Below are positions 26,489 to 42,694 of a DNA stretch of 64,000 bases, in pieces. The notes below the pieces were generated by a model. The model saw only the letters and a program-made list of their open reading frames with translations. It was not told the origin of the DNA and did no database searches. The position numbers and the translations under genes are program-made. Position 1 is the stretch's first letter, and every line of letters starts with the position of its first letter. The stretch spans positions 1,526,501 through 1,590,500 of the forward strand of contig NZ_CP020083.1 in the NCBI RefSeq assembly GCF_003431825.1, given 5' to 3'. The stretch comes from Blastomonas fulva. GTDB taxonomy: Bacteria; Pseudomonadota; Alphaproteobacteria; Sphingomonadales; Sphingomonadaceae.

Positions 26489-27088
26489 ATGCGCAGCGTG
26501 AGTCTGGTTCTGCTCATGATCGTGGTCGTGCTCGGCGGGATGGGGGTCTGGCTGCAGGGTCCTCTGCCGCTGGATATCGAGGCGACCTGGCAGCTCCAGC
26601 GGCTGATCGACCCCCGCTCAGCCTGGATCGAATGGCTGTCGCTCACCGCCGGTTGGCCGATGATCGTCGCCAGCACCCTGCTGGCCGGGCTGTTTGCGGC
26701 CTCGCTGGAGCGGTTGCCCGGAGCAGCCGCGCTGATCATCGGCGTGGGCATCGCGATGGCGACCGAGCGGCTGGCGCGCCTGGCATTCTATGTCCCGCGC
26801 CCTTCTGCCGACATCGTCGAGGTCGCCAGCGCGAGCGCGTCTTCGGGGCTGCCCTCGACTTTCGCGATATTCCATGGCGCGGCGTGCGGCGGACTGATCC
26901 TGCTGACATGGGGCACCCGCGGGCGCGAGGCGATGGCGGTGCGGCTGGGGGCAGCGGTACTGCTGCTGGCCGGCTGCATCGGGCGGGTTGCTGCGGGCGC
27001 CCACTGGACCAGCCAGGTGCTGGCGAGTGCAGCGCTCGGCGCGCTGGCGGCAATCCTTGCGGCCCGGCTTGTCGGGGTCAGGCGCTAG
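26489..27088 (+). CDS. PAP2-like membrane protein with altered phosphatase motifs
   Basis: About 199 residues with five or six membrane helices in the PAP2/LPP fold. The three phosphatase motifs are recognisable but changed: motif 1 is R-x6-RP (RLAFYVPRP), motif 2 is PSTF instead of PSGH so the general-acid His is missing, and motif 3 is GR-x5-H-x3-Q so the nucleophile His is kept but the partner Asp is Gln. It may be catalytically weak or work on another substrate. Start 26489 is preferred because the hydrophobic N-terminus begins there. Its 3' end overlaps the convergent DUF1275 gene by 11 nt. Confidence 0.75.
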   Translation: MRSVSLVLLMIVVVLGGMGVWLQGPLPLDIEATWQLQRLIDPRSAWIEWLSLTAGWPMIVASTLLAGLFAASLERLPGAAALIIGVGIAMATERLARLAFYVPRPSADIVEVASASASSGLPSTFAIFHGAACGGLILLTWGTRGREAMAVRLGAAVLLLAGCIGRVAAGAHWTSQVLASAALGALAAILAARLVGVRR

Positions 27089-27740
27089 GCACCTCATCGT
27101 GCAGCGCAAAGCGCGGCAGCGCGGCGACCATCGCCAGCGCCAGCCCGATGGCGGCAGCGGCCCACAGCGCCATCAGCCCCCAGTCGAGATAGGCGAGCAC
27201 GCCAAGCCCTGCGCCGCTCACCAGCCCGGCCCACAACAGCAGATGCGGCACCCATTGCCAGCGCTGGCCCGCACGGTGCACGCGCGACAGCGCCTGGCCC
27301 AGCTTGACCAGGGTCCCGGTCATGTAGGTGAGCCCGATGCTGACCTGACCCTCGCGCTGGAACACGGTGTTTTCCATCCCCATCGCCAGCAACGTGAAGC
27401 CGACCGCGAGCATCCCCAGCCCCGCCATGCCCAGGGCGGCGGCGGCGGCGAGCAGCGCCACCACCCCCAGGATCGTCAGCGGCAGGCGGGTTCTGGCGGA
27501 GCACAGGCTGCCTGCCACATTGCCGATGATCACGCCTGCCACAAAGGTCGCGATCATCGAGGCGGCGATCGCGGCGATGCGGCCATCGGTGAACAGCCCC
27601 ACCGCCATCCGGGTCGAATTGCCGGTCATGAACGCGGTGAAAAAGCCGCCGGTGTACAGAAAGCCGATGGCATCGACGAACCCCGCCAGCGCCGCCAGCG
27701 CGACCGCGAGAAACCAGTGATGGCGTTGATAGCGGGTCAT
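27078..27740 (-). CDS. DUF1275 (YoaK) family membrane protein
   Basis: About 220 residues with six membrane helices. The N-terminal ALAGFVDAIGFLYTGGFFTAFMTGNSTR is the family hallmark, and ENTVFQREGQVSIGLTYMTGTLVKLGQ is the internal one. Family function is not known; a transporter role is assumed. ATG 27740 fits homology; ATG 27779 is an alternative. Lies divergent to rpoB with no rplJ or rplL gene between. Confidence 0.9.
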   Translation of the reverse strand: MTRYQRHHWFLAVALAALAGFVDAIGFLYTGGFFTAFMTGNSTRMAVGLFTDGRIAAIAASMIATFVAGVIIGNVAGSLCSARTRLPLTILGVVALLAAAAALGMAGLGMLAVGFTLLAMGMENTVFQREGQVSIGLTYMTGTLVKLGQALSRVHRAGQRWQWVPHLLLWAGLVSGAGLGVLAYLDWGLMALWAAAAIGLALAMVAALPRFALHDEVPSA

Positions 27741-28017
27741 CCAGCGCCTGCTATAGGCATGCAGCGCGCCTTGCGCCATCGCCCTCTGGGACGTTTGACA
27801 AGTCCAACACGCGAGCCTATATCGCACCCCAACACCGAACGTTTCGAGACATGACAGGTTTGCGCGGACCTGACGAACGAATGAGGCGAACGGGATCAAT
27901 CTGACGCGATAGGCTGCAGTTCATGGGTTTCCATGGGCTTGCGGCCTTTTGGCGTCTCTGGCCTCGCGAATCGGCCAACACGAATATCGACTTGCACGAA
28001 AAGGCGAAGACAAAGCT

Positions 28018-32184
<4,167 letters not shown>

Positions 32185-32188
32185 GATT

Positions 32189-32296
32189 GTCCCTCCCTCT
32201 CCCCCCACGGGGGAGAGGGCCGGGGAGAGGGGGAGTCATGCGACTTCCCTCGGGCACATGCCCCTCTCCCAACCCTCCCCCTCAAGGGGAGAGGGC
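32189..32296. repeat. Dispersed repeat hairpins in the rpoB-rpoC spacer
   Basis: CCCTCTCCCCC-CAC-GGGGGAGAGGG style hairpin (32195-32219, 11-bp arms) and a second CCCTCTCCC...GGGAGAGGG stem at 32262-32295 containing CCCCCTCAAGGGG. Same family as CTCTCCCCTTGAGGGGAGAG downstream of ubiB. They fill almost the entire 128-bp spacer of an essential operon. Confidence 0.8.
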
Positions 32297-32312
32297 TTAA
32301 ATGGAGCCAAAA

Positions 32313-36524
<4,212 letters not shown>

Positions 36525-36528
36525 GCGT

Positions 36529-36558
36529 GTTACTCCCCGGCGCTTGCCGGGGAGTAAC
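36529..36558 (+). terminator. First hairpin after rpoC
   Basis: GTTACTCCCCGGC, loop GCTT, GCCGGGGAGTAAC: a perfect 13-bp stem starting 4 bp after the rpoC stop codon. Confidence 0.85.
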
Positions 36559-36568
36559 CGCCTTTGCA

Positions 36569-36610
36569 CACAACAAACCCGCCGGAAGCGATTCCGGCGG
36601 GTTTGTTGTG
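36569..36610. terminator. Second, 19-bp hairpin after rpoC, bidirectional terminator
   Basis: CACAACAAACCCGCCGGAA, loop GCGA, then its exact complement ending in GGGTTTGTTGTG. The stem's A-rich left arm and T-rich right arm serve as a U-tract in either direction, so it can stop rpoC as well as the minus-strand gene at 36662. Confidence 0.9.
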
Positions 36611-36661
36611 TTCGGTCTGTCAGGCCGTGGGAGGCTGGTTACCCCCGATCCGGTTTGCGGC

Positions 36662-36742
36662 TCAGAGGATGCCGAAGACGAAGAGCGCGATGATCAGCAG
36701 GCCGGGTACGCCCAGCAGCCACAGGATAAGGCCTTTTGCCAT
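36662..36742 (-). CDS. Small membrane peptide (26 aa)
   Basis: MAKGLILWLLGVPGLLIIALFVFGIL: a 26-residue peptide that is nearly one transmembrane helix with a basic start and a GVPG kink. An AAGGA ribosome binding site lies 7 nt before the ATG. The stop is followed about 50 bp later by a strong terminator that also works on this strand. Very short hydrophobic proteins of this kind are found in sphingomonads but remain uncharacterised. Too short for most gene finders. Confidence 0.68.
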   Translation of the reverse strand: MAKGLILWLLGVPGLLIIALFVFGIL

Positions 36743-36935
36743 GATGGGTCCTTCTTGAAATGCATGAGAGGTCGGTGCGACCACCCTGGAATGGAGCACC
36801 CGAAGGGATGAGGCTGTGCAAGGACGATAGCGCCGCCTGCAGCTGCCCATTCATCCGCGGGGCCGTTGACCAGTTTACATCTGCCGGAGCGATTGGTTCC
36901 GGCCCGCGCGGCAACCCATGCCCGCAAGGCCGCGC

Positions 36936-37520
36936 TCAGAAGGGATTGAGCGTATAGCCCTGCTGTTGCAGCAGCGCATGCGCGGTCATCGCCGACAGCT
37001 GCATCCTGACCCCCGGGGCTAGGTCGCTGCGGGAAATCCCTTGCCCCGCAGCGCTCTGCCCGCACAGATGGATCTCGACGCCGTTGTCGATCAGCGCGGC
37101 GATCGCTGCGAGATTGGCGTTGGTCGCGCCGTCATGCTTTCTGGCATAGGCTGCAGCGTTGGTGAGATCGAAGCTCGCCGGGCCGTGCACCACCACCGCG
37201 ACCCGCACCGCGTCGCGCGGGACGCCTGCCTCTGCGTGCATGTTGATGAACCGCGCCGCGCTTTCCAGCGTGCGGTTAATGGCACCCGGCTTGGCGGCCT
37301 CCGCGACATCGAAGGCAACGCTGAACGTGGCATTGGCAGGCAAGGGCTCGCGCCCCTCCACCGTGGCGACCGGGCCAAAGCCGGTGATCACGCTGCCGGA
37401 ATGGAAGCCGGGTCGCATAGGGGGCTGGGTGTCGGCCTGGGCCTGCGCCGGGGCCAGGCCCGCGATCAGCGCCAGCGCGGCTGCGAACAATGCGATATGA
37501 AGCGACGGCCGGTGTGACAT
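36936..37520 (-). CDS. DsrE family protein with signal peptide
   Basis: A 194-residue protein with a Sec signal peptide (LHIALFAAALALIAGLAPAQAQA). The mature part is a DsrE/DsrF-like domain: VRVAVVVHGPASFDLTN, AIAALIDNGVEIHLCGQSAAGQGI with the conserved Cys, ending in MTAHALLQQQGYTLNPF. Cytoplasmic DsrE proteins relay sulfur; exported homologues like this one are of unknown function, and the single Cys could take part in thiol chemistry in the periplasm. Separate from the next minus-strand gene by 32 bp. Confidence 0.88.
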   Translation of the reverse strand: MSHRPSLHIALFAAALALIAGLAPAQAQADTQPPMRPGFHSGSVITGFGPVATVEGREPLPANATFSVAFDVAEAAKPGAINRTLESAARFINMHAEAGVPRDAVRVAVVVHGPASFDLTNAAAYARKHDGATNANLAAIAALIDNGVEIHLCGQSAAGQGISRSDLAPGVRMQLSAMTAHALLQQQGYTLNPF

Positions 37521-37552
37521 GCAACTCTCCCTGGTTTTGGCAGCGGAGCGTA

Positions 37553-39076
37553 TCAGGATGCCGTGTCGTCTTCATCCTCTTTCGCAGCAGGCGGCACGCG
37601 CCCCTCGATCAGCGCGCGCGCGGTCTCTGCCAGCCGTGTGTTGTGCGGATGGTTGATCAGCGGCGCCAGCGTCCTTTGGGCGCGCTCCTTCTGGCCGCTG
37701 CCGATCTGGTACTGCGCCAGGGTCATCCGCAAGCCGATGTCATAAGGCGCCAGCGCAAGCGCGCGCTCCAGTCCCTGGATCGCAACCGGTGGCGGTGTCC
37801 TGCCCTCTGCCGCATAGGTCCGGTAGAAATAGCTCAGCGGCAGGGGATTGTCGTTTTCCACCCGGTTGGCCGCGGCGACCGCAGCGCGGACCTTGGGCCA
37901 CAATCTGGCATCGCCCTGCTCGGCCTGGCGGAACAGAGCATACATCTTCTGGATCAGCGCATTCATCGCGCGCGGGTCCCTGGCCAGCGCCCGGTCGGCA
38001 GCTGCCAGTGCCTCGGCGGTGTTGCCGGCGTCGAACTCGGCTTCTGCCAGTGCGGTCTGCACGAACGGATCGTCGGCATAGGGAGCTGCGGCCTGTCGCG
38101 CCTCCTCGACGACGATCTTCGCCTGCTCGTCGTTGACCCCGCGGCGCGAGCGCATCATCACCGGCAGGATCGCTGCCTCGCCCTTGTTCAGCGTGCGAAT
38201 GGTGATCGCGGCGCTGGTGATCCGCTCGGGGCCCAGCCGCAGATAGGTCATCCTGCGGCGCTTCTTGTAGGCGGCGAGTTCCTTGTCGAGCACGTCGAGA
38301 TCGCCAAAGGCATTGACCGCGGCTGCCTCCTCGCCTTCGCCCGCATCCAGCCGCCGCAGATAGTCGGCCATCTGCCCCGCGCGCTCATCCGAGAAGGTCA
38401 GATAGTGAAACAGCAGCCAGCTGCGCCCGTAAAAGGAGTCGTAGCGTTTCGAGGTGTTCTCGCGATATTTGCGGGTGCTGAGCAGCATGTCGATCGGCAC
38501 TTCCTGCGCCAGCTCGAGCTCGGCCACGCGATGATCGGCGGGAAGCCCCAGCCCGACCGCACCGCCGCTCTCGAACTTGGCGCTGGCATAGAATTCGGCA
38601 AAGCCCTCGGTCATCCACATCGGAGGCGACCCGGAAAAGACGCTGAACATGAAGTGATGCGCATATTCGTGGAGGAGGAGGCGTTCGCCATCGGAGACGC
38701 GGTCGCTCTGGCTGTCGTCGTTCACGCGGGGTACGAACGCCACCGATCCGCCCGCGCGCGACTGGTAGAAGCCCGAGACGAAGCGGCTGCCGGTGCCCAG
38801 CAGCTTGCGCACCTGCGCGTCGTCGCGCACCACGAAGACGGTCAGCCGGTTCGATGGCGAGGTGACCTCTGGAGGCAGATTGTAGATATAAAGCATCGCC
38901 GAACGATAGCGTTCGAGCATGTCGGTGAATTCGCGGGTCTGCGATTCGCTCTGGTCGCCGTAAACCAGGAAATTGGGGCTCGATGCCTCCCGCCACTCGG
39001 CACGCGCGGCTACGGGAAGACTCGCCAGCACGGCCAGCGCCAGGGCCAGCAGGCGCCTGATCCTCGAAACGTTCAC
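37553..39076 (-). CDS. Exported peptidase-MA-like protein with TPR repeats
   Basis: About 507 residues. After a signal peptide (RLLALALAVLASLPVAARA) comes an N-terminal domain with a gluzincin-like HEYAHH motif followed by MWMTEGFAEFYAS, where the Glu is the third zinc ligand in the order HExxH-x~20-E. The C-terminal half is alpha-helical with tetratricopeptide-like repeats (EADFDAGNTAEALAAADRAL, GLERALALAPYDIGLRMTLAQYQIGSGQKERA). I infer a periplasmic metalloprotease or chaperone-like protein; no substrate known. GTG 39076 directly before the signal peptide is the likely start; ATG 39124 would add 16 residues. Lies directly upstream of the DsrE gene on the same strand. Confidence 0.82.
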   Translation of the reverse strand: MNVSRIRRLLALALAVLASLPVAARAEWREASSPNFLVYGDQSESQTREFTDMLERYRSAMLYIYNLPPEVTSPSNRLTVFVVRDDAQVRKLLGTGSRFVSGFYQSRAGGSVAFVPRVNDDSQSDRVSDGERLLLHEYAHHFMFSVFSGSPPMWMTEGFAEFYASAKFESGGAVGLGLPADHRVAELELAQEVPIDMLLSTRKYRENTSKRYDSFYGRSWLLFHYLTFSDERAGQMADYLRRLDAGEGEEAAAVNAFGDLDVLDKELAAYKKRRRMTYLRLGPERITSAAITIRTLNKGEAAILPVMMRSRRGVNDEQAKIVVEEARQAAAPYADDPFVQTALAEAEFDAGNTAEALAAADRALARDPRAMNALIQKMYALFRQAEQGDARLWPKVRAAVAAANRVENDNPLPLSYFYRTYAAEGRTPPPVAIQGLERALALAPYDIGLRMTLAQYQIGSGQKERAQRTLAPLINHPHNTRLAETARALIEGRVPPAAKEDEDDTAS

Positions 39077-39197
39077 ACCCGTTACCCCATCGCAGCTTCG
39101 CCAGGCACAGTATGGCCCGGCCATCCCCGCTGCAATCCCGCAAAAAACGGGGTGCAGGGGGAATGGCCGGGCGGTCGCCGAGCGGGCAGGGGGCAGG

Positions 39198-39797
39198 CTA
39201 CGCGGTCAGCTTGGCTGCGGTGCGCGCGACCTTCGCACCCAGATAGCGGGCGCCGCCGAGATCGGCTTCGTGCGGCTGGCGCGATCCGTCGCCACCGGCG
39301 ATCGTGCTGGCACCATAAGGCGATCCGCCGATTACCTCGTCGTTGCTGAGCTGGCCCTGGAAGCCATAGTCCAGTCCGACGATGGTCAGGCCGTGGTGCA
39401 GCAGGTTGGTGAGGATGGAGAACTGCGTGGTCTCCTGTCCGCCATGCTGGCTGGCGGTGGAGGTGAACGATGCGCCGACTTTGCCGACCAGTGCGCCCTT
39501 GGCCCACAGCCCGCCGGTGCGGTCCCAGAACGCCGCCATCTGACTCGACATGCGGCCAAAGCGGGTGCCGGTGCCGACGACGATCGCGTCATAGTCCGCG
39601 AGCTCTTCGGGCGTGGCGATCTGCGCGGCCTGGTCGAGCTTGAAGTGACTGCTGCGGGCAACATCCTCGGGCACCGTTTCGGGCACGCGCTTGATCGTCA
39701 CCTCGGCGCCCTCGCCGCGCGCGCCTTCGGCCACGGCCTCGGCCATCGTTTCGATATGACCGTAAGAGGAATAATAGAGCACCAGAACTTTTGCCAT
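39198..39797 (-). CDS. wrbA: NAD(P)H:quinone oxidoreductase WrbA
   Basis: A 199-residue flavodoxin-like NAD(P)H:quinone oxidoreductase. FMN-binding parts are [15 protein letters not shown] at the N-terminus and [39 protein letters not shown] is also typical. It performs two-electron reduction of quinones, avoiding semiquinone radicals. It follows the pirin gene by 74 bp on the same strand, and both are likely controlled by the divergent LysR regulator. Confidence 0.96.
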   Translation of the reverse strand: MAKVLVLYYSSYGHIETMAEAVAEGARGEGAEVTIKRVPETVPEDVARSSHFKLDQAAQIATPEELADYDAIVVGTGTRFGRMSSQMAAFWDRTGGLWAKGALVGKVGASFTSTASQHGGQETTQFSILTNLLHHGLTIVGLDYGFQGQLSNDEVIGGSPYGASTIAGGDGSRQPHEADLGGARYLGAKVARTAAKLTA

Positions 39798-39871
39798 GAG
39801 ACGTCTCCTTTAAGGGAATGGGTTGAAAGGGGTGTCCCGCCGCCGGGAGGGGGAAGCGGCGGGACGGGGGA

Positions 39872-40582
39872 TCAGTGGGTCCGGGTTTCCGCGAGCAGAA
39901 ACTCGGCATCTTGGGTCGCCGAGACGGTGATCTCGGTTTCCTGGGTAATCGCGGCGGCATCGCGCGGGCCGATTTCGACCCCATTCACCGTCACGCTGCC
40001 CGCCGACACCACCAGATACGCAGACATGCCGTCCGCGATCCGGTGGGTGATGCTGTCGCCGGCTGCCAAAGTCGCACCCGAAAGCCGGGCATCGGCGCGG
40101 ATCATCAGTGCGCCTGCGCTGATGTCCTCGTCGCGGCCGCTGGCCAGTACCTCGAGCCTGCCCGAACGCTCGCCCCTGGGGAACTGCTTGGCATCCCAGC
40201 GCGGCTCGCCGCCCGCTGCATCGGGGATGATCCAGATCTGGAACAGGCGGGTCTCCTCGCTCTCCAGATTGAACTCGCTGTGCGCCACGCCGGTGCCGGC
40301 GCTCATCACCTGGACATCACCCGCCTCGGTGCGGCCTTCGTTGCCCAGACTGTCGCGATGGGTGATCGCACCGGTGCGGACATAGGTGATGATTTCCATG
40401 TCGCGGTGCGGATGAGTGGGAAAACCGCTCTTGGGAGCGATCTCGTCGTCGTTCCACACCCGCAGCGCGCCCCAGCCCATCCGGGCGGGATCATGATAGC
40501 CACCGAACGAAAAATGGTGGCGGGCATTGAGCCAGCCATGGTTGGCATGGCCCAGGGAAGAAAAGTCCCGCTTCTCGATCAT
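39872..40582 (-). CDS. Pirin family protein
   Basis: A 236-residue bicupin of the pirin family. The iron-binding site is FPTHPHRDMEIITYV with further ligands in GTGVAHSEFN, matching YhhW-like pirins that have quercetin 2,3-dioxygenase activity. Its start MIEKRDFSSLGHANHGWLNARHHFSF is typical, so ATG 40582 is used although the frame extends upstream. It precedes wrbA in a probable two-gene operon. Confidence 0.95.
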   Translation of the reverse strand: MIEKRDFSSLGHANHGWLNARHHFSFGGYHDPARMGWGALRVWNDDEIAPKSGFPTHPHRDMEIITYVRTGAITHRDSLGNEGRTEAGDVQVMSAGTGVAHSEFNLESEETRLFQIWIIPDAAGGEPRWDAKQFPRGERSGRLEVLASGRDEDISAGALMIRADARLSGATLAAGDSITHRIADGMSAYLVVSAGSVTVNGVEIGPRDAAAITQETEITVSATQDAEFLLAETRTH

Positions 40583-40658
40583 GTCACTTGCTCCTTCTAA
40601 AAGGCACCGGATGGTAGGCCGTGCCTTGGCTTGAGATGGAGATAGGACAGTGGTATCG

Positions 40659-40682
40659 TTTCCAAAATAGCCAGTTTGGAAA
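40659..40682. promoter_or_regulatory. Perfect inverted repeat in pirin/LysR intergenic region, probable LysR operator
   Basis: TTTCCAAA, 8-bp spacer ATAGCCAG, TTTGGAAA, in the 115-bp space between divergent starts, 16 bp before the LysR start. It contains a T-N11-A type core as expected for LysR sites. A related sequence CCAATTGGAAACC lies just downstream of the LysR gene (41614-41626). Confidence 0.6.
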
Positions 40683-40697
40683 AGGATTGTTTCAGAT

Positions 40698-41594
40698 ATG
40701 CGGCTTCCGGACTTCGAGGCATGGGCGGTGTTCGCCGCCGTTGCCGACAGCGGCAGCTTCACCGCGGCGGCCGATGCGCTCAGCCTGTCCAAGGCCAAGG
40801 TCTCCAAGGCGGTCTCGCGGCTGGAAGCGGAGCTGGGCACGGCGCTGTTCCACCGCACTTCGCGCCGCCTGTCGCTGTCGGCGGCGGGGCGCTCGCTGGT
40901 CGATCATGCGCGGCGAATCCGGCTGGATGGCGAGGCGGCGGTGGAGGCAGCGCGCGACGAGGCATCGCTGCTTTCGGGCACGGTGCGGATTGCGGTGCCG
41001 ATGAGCTTCGGCCTGCGCGCGGTGGCACCTTTGGTTGCCCGTTTCATGGCGATGCACCCCGGGATCATCATCGACATGCATCTGTCCGACGCGCGGGTCG
41101 ATCTGGTCAACGAGGGGTTCGATCTGGCGCTGCGCATCGCGGTGCTGCCCGACAGCAGCCTGCGCGCGATCCGGCTGCGCAGCGTGCAGATGTACATGAT
41201 CGCCTCGCCCGATTACTGCGCGCGCCATGGCACCCCGCGTCACCCGGGCGAGCTGGGCGAGCACCGGGCGGTGCATTATGCCAATGCTGCGCAGCCCGGG
41301 CTGTGGTCGATGACCGGGCCCGATGGCAGCAAGCTGCAGGTGCGGGTTCCCCCGGCGCTGATCGTCAACAACGCCGATGCGGCGATGCCCGCGGTTCTGG
41401 ACGGGCTGTGCATCGCATCGCTTCCCGACTTCTTCTGCAACGCGGCGATGGCGGATGGGCGGCTGCTGCGGCTGCTGCCCGAATGGCGCTTCGACGATAC
41501 CACGCTCAGCATCGTGACCCCGCCCTCGCCGCATCGCCCGGCGCGGGTGGAGGCGCTGATCGACTATCTGCGCAAGACGCTTCCGCCGGCATGA
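40698..41594 (+). CDS. LysR family transcriptional regulator
   Basis: A 298-residue regulator. The N-terminal helix-turn-helix (FAAVADSGSFTAAADALSLSKAKVSKAVSRLEAELGTALFHRTSRRLSL) is consensus, and the effector domain with GTVRIAVPMSFG and LRIAVLPDSSLRAIRL is of the CrgA/YafC type. Transcribed divergently from the pirin-wrbA operon over a perfect palindrome; a quinone or other redox-active ligand is a reasonable guess. Confidence 0.95.
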   Translation: MRLPDFEAWAVFAAVADSGSFTAAADALSLSKAKVSKAVSRLEAELGTALFHRTSRRLSLSAAGRSLVDHARRIRLDGEAAVEAARDEASLLSGTVRIAVPMSFGLRAVAPLVARFMAMHPGIIIDMHLSDARVDLVNEGFDLALRIAVLPDSSLRAIRLRSVQMYMIASPDYCARHGTPRHPGELGEHRAVHYANAAQPGLWSMTGPDGSKLQVRVPPALIVNNADAAMPAVLDGLCIASLPDFFCNAAMADGRLLRLLPEWRFDDTTLSIVTPPSPHRPARVEALIDYLRKTLPPA

Positions 41595-41687
41595 GCGGCA
41601 CCGCGCAGCGTTACCAATTGGAAACCATATCGGTATAACTGTGTAAAAAGCGACGAACCGAAAGCGTCGGTTGGCATGCAGAAAATC

Positions 41688-41790
41688 GAGTCTTTTCCGC
41701 GCCCCAGCGATCCGGGCGAGCCTCGCGACTCGTGGAGTCAGGCCGGTTTACACAAAATTAACCTTTTGCCCCCAAAACTTTTATGGTTAA
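41688..41790 (+). promoter_or_regulatory. ctrA promoter region with GANTC cluster and CtrA half-sites
   Basis: GAGTC at 41688-41692, GACTC at 41727-41731 and GAGTC at 41735-41739, three CcrM sites in 52 bp, followed by TTAACC at 41758-41763 and, on the minus strand, TTAACCAT at 41783-41790, which is a known CtrA half-site. In Caulobacter, ctrA P1 is repressed by GANTC methylation and P2 is activated by CtrA itself. Here the arrangement suggests the same double control. Confidence 0.55.
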
Positions 41791-41865
41791 TGTTTTCCTC
41801 GTCGATCCGTTCTTGGGTCCAGATGACTGAACGGTGCCGATGGCACGGGCGAAAAGGGGCTGCAC

Positions 41866-42567
41866 ATGCGGGTGCTTTTGATCGAAGATGAACCGACCAC
41901 GGCAAAGGCGATCGAGCTTATGCTGACGACCGAAGGTTTCAACGTCTATACGACGGACCTTGGGGAAGAGGGCCTGGATCTGGGCAAGCTGTATGATTAC
42001 GACATCATCCTGCTCGACCTGAACCTGCCCGACATGCATGGCTATGACGTGCTCAAGAAACTGCGTGTCGCCAAGGTGCAGACGCCGGTTCTCATCCTGT
42101 CGGGCATTTCGGAGATGGACAGCAAGGTCCGCTCGTTCGGTTTCGGTGCCGATGACTATGTCACCAAGCCGTTCCACCGCGAGGAACTGGTCGCGCGCAT
42201 CCACGCCGTGGTCCGCCGCTCCAAGGGCCATTCGCAAAGCGTCATCCGCACCGGCAAGCTGGCGGTCAACCTCGATGCCAAGACGGTCGAAGTGGACAGC
42301 GCCCGCGTTCACCTGACCGGCAAGGAATATGCGATGCTCGAGCTGCTCAGCTTGCGCAAGGGCACTACGCTGACCAAGGAAATGTTCCTCAACCACCTGT
42401 ATGGCGGGATGGACGAGCCTGAACTCAAGATCATCGACGTTTTCATCTGCAAGCTGCGCAAGAAGCTGGCTTTGGCCTGTGGCGGTGAAAACTACATCGA
42501 GACCGTCTGGGGCCGCGGCTATGTGCTGCGCGATCCGGAAGCAGATGGCGAAGTCATCGCCGCCTGA
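41866..42567 (+). CDS. ctrA: Cell-cycle response regulator CtrA
   Basis: A 233-residue OmpR-type response regulator that matches CtrA closely: [20 protein letters not shown], phospho-acceptor Asp51 ([14 protein letters not shown]), [25 protein letters not shown] and a winged-helix C-terminus ([48 protein letters not shown]). It is the master regulator of cell-cycle, motility and cell-surface genes in alphaproteobacteria. Ends in DGEVIAA, and degradation signals of the AA type at the C-terminus are used by ClpXP in Caulobacter. Confidence 0.97.
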   Translation: MRVLLIEDEPTTAKAIELMLTTEGFNVYTTDLGEEGLDLGKLYDYDIILLDLNLPDMHGYDVLKKLRVAKVQTPVLILSGISEMDSKVRSFGFGADDYVTKPFHREELVARIHAVVRRSKGHSQSVIRTGKLAVNLDAKTVEVDSARVHLTGKEYAMLELLSLRKGTTLTKEMFLNHLYGGMDEPELKIIDVFICKLRKKLALACGGENYIETVWGRGYVLRDPEADGEVIAA

Positions 42568-42590
42568 TCTGCCGATATTTCGACATTCAC

Positions 42591-42622
42591 AAAAGGGCGG
42601 CGGGCAACCAGTCGCCCTTTTT
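42591..42622 (+). terminator. Rho-independent terminator of ctrA
   Basis: AAAAGGGCG (42591-42599), 13-nt loop, CGCCCTTTT (42613-42621) followed by one more T. It lies 24 bp after the ctrA stop. Confidence 0.75.
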
Positions 42623-42694
42623 GCATGCCCGCTGTGCGCACAGATCCGCGGCAAACCTTGCCATTGGCGCTGGCTGCGCTAACGCTCCGCGCTT

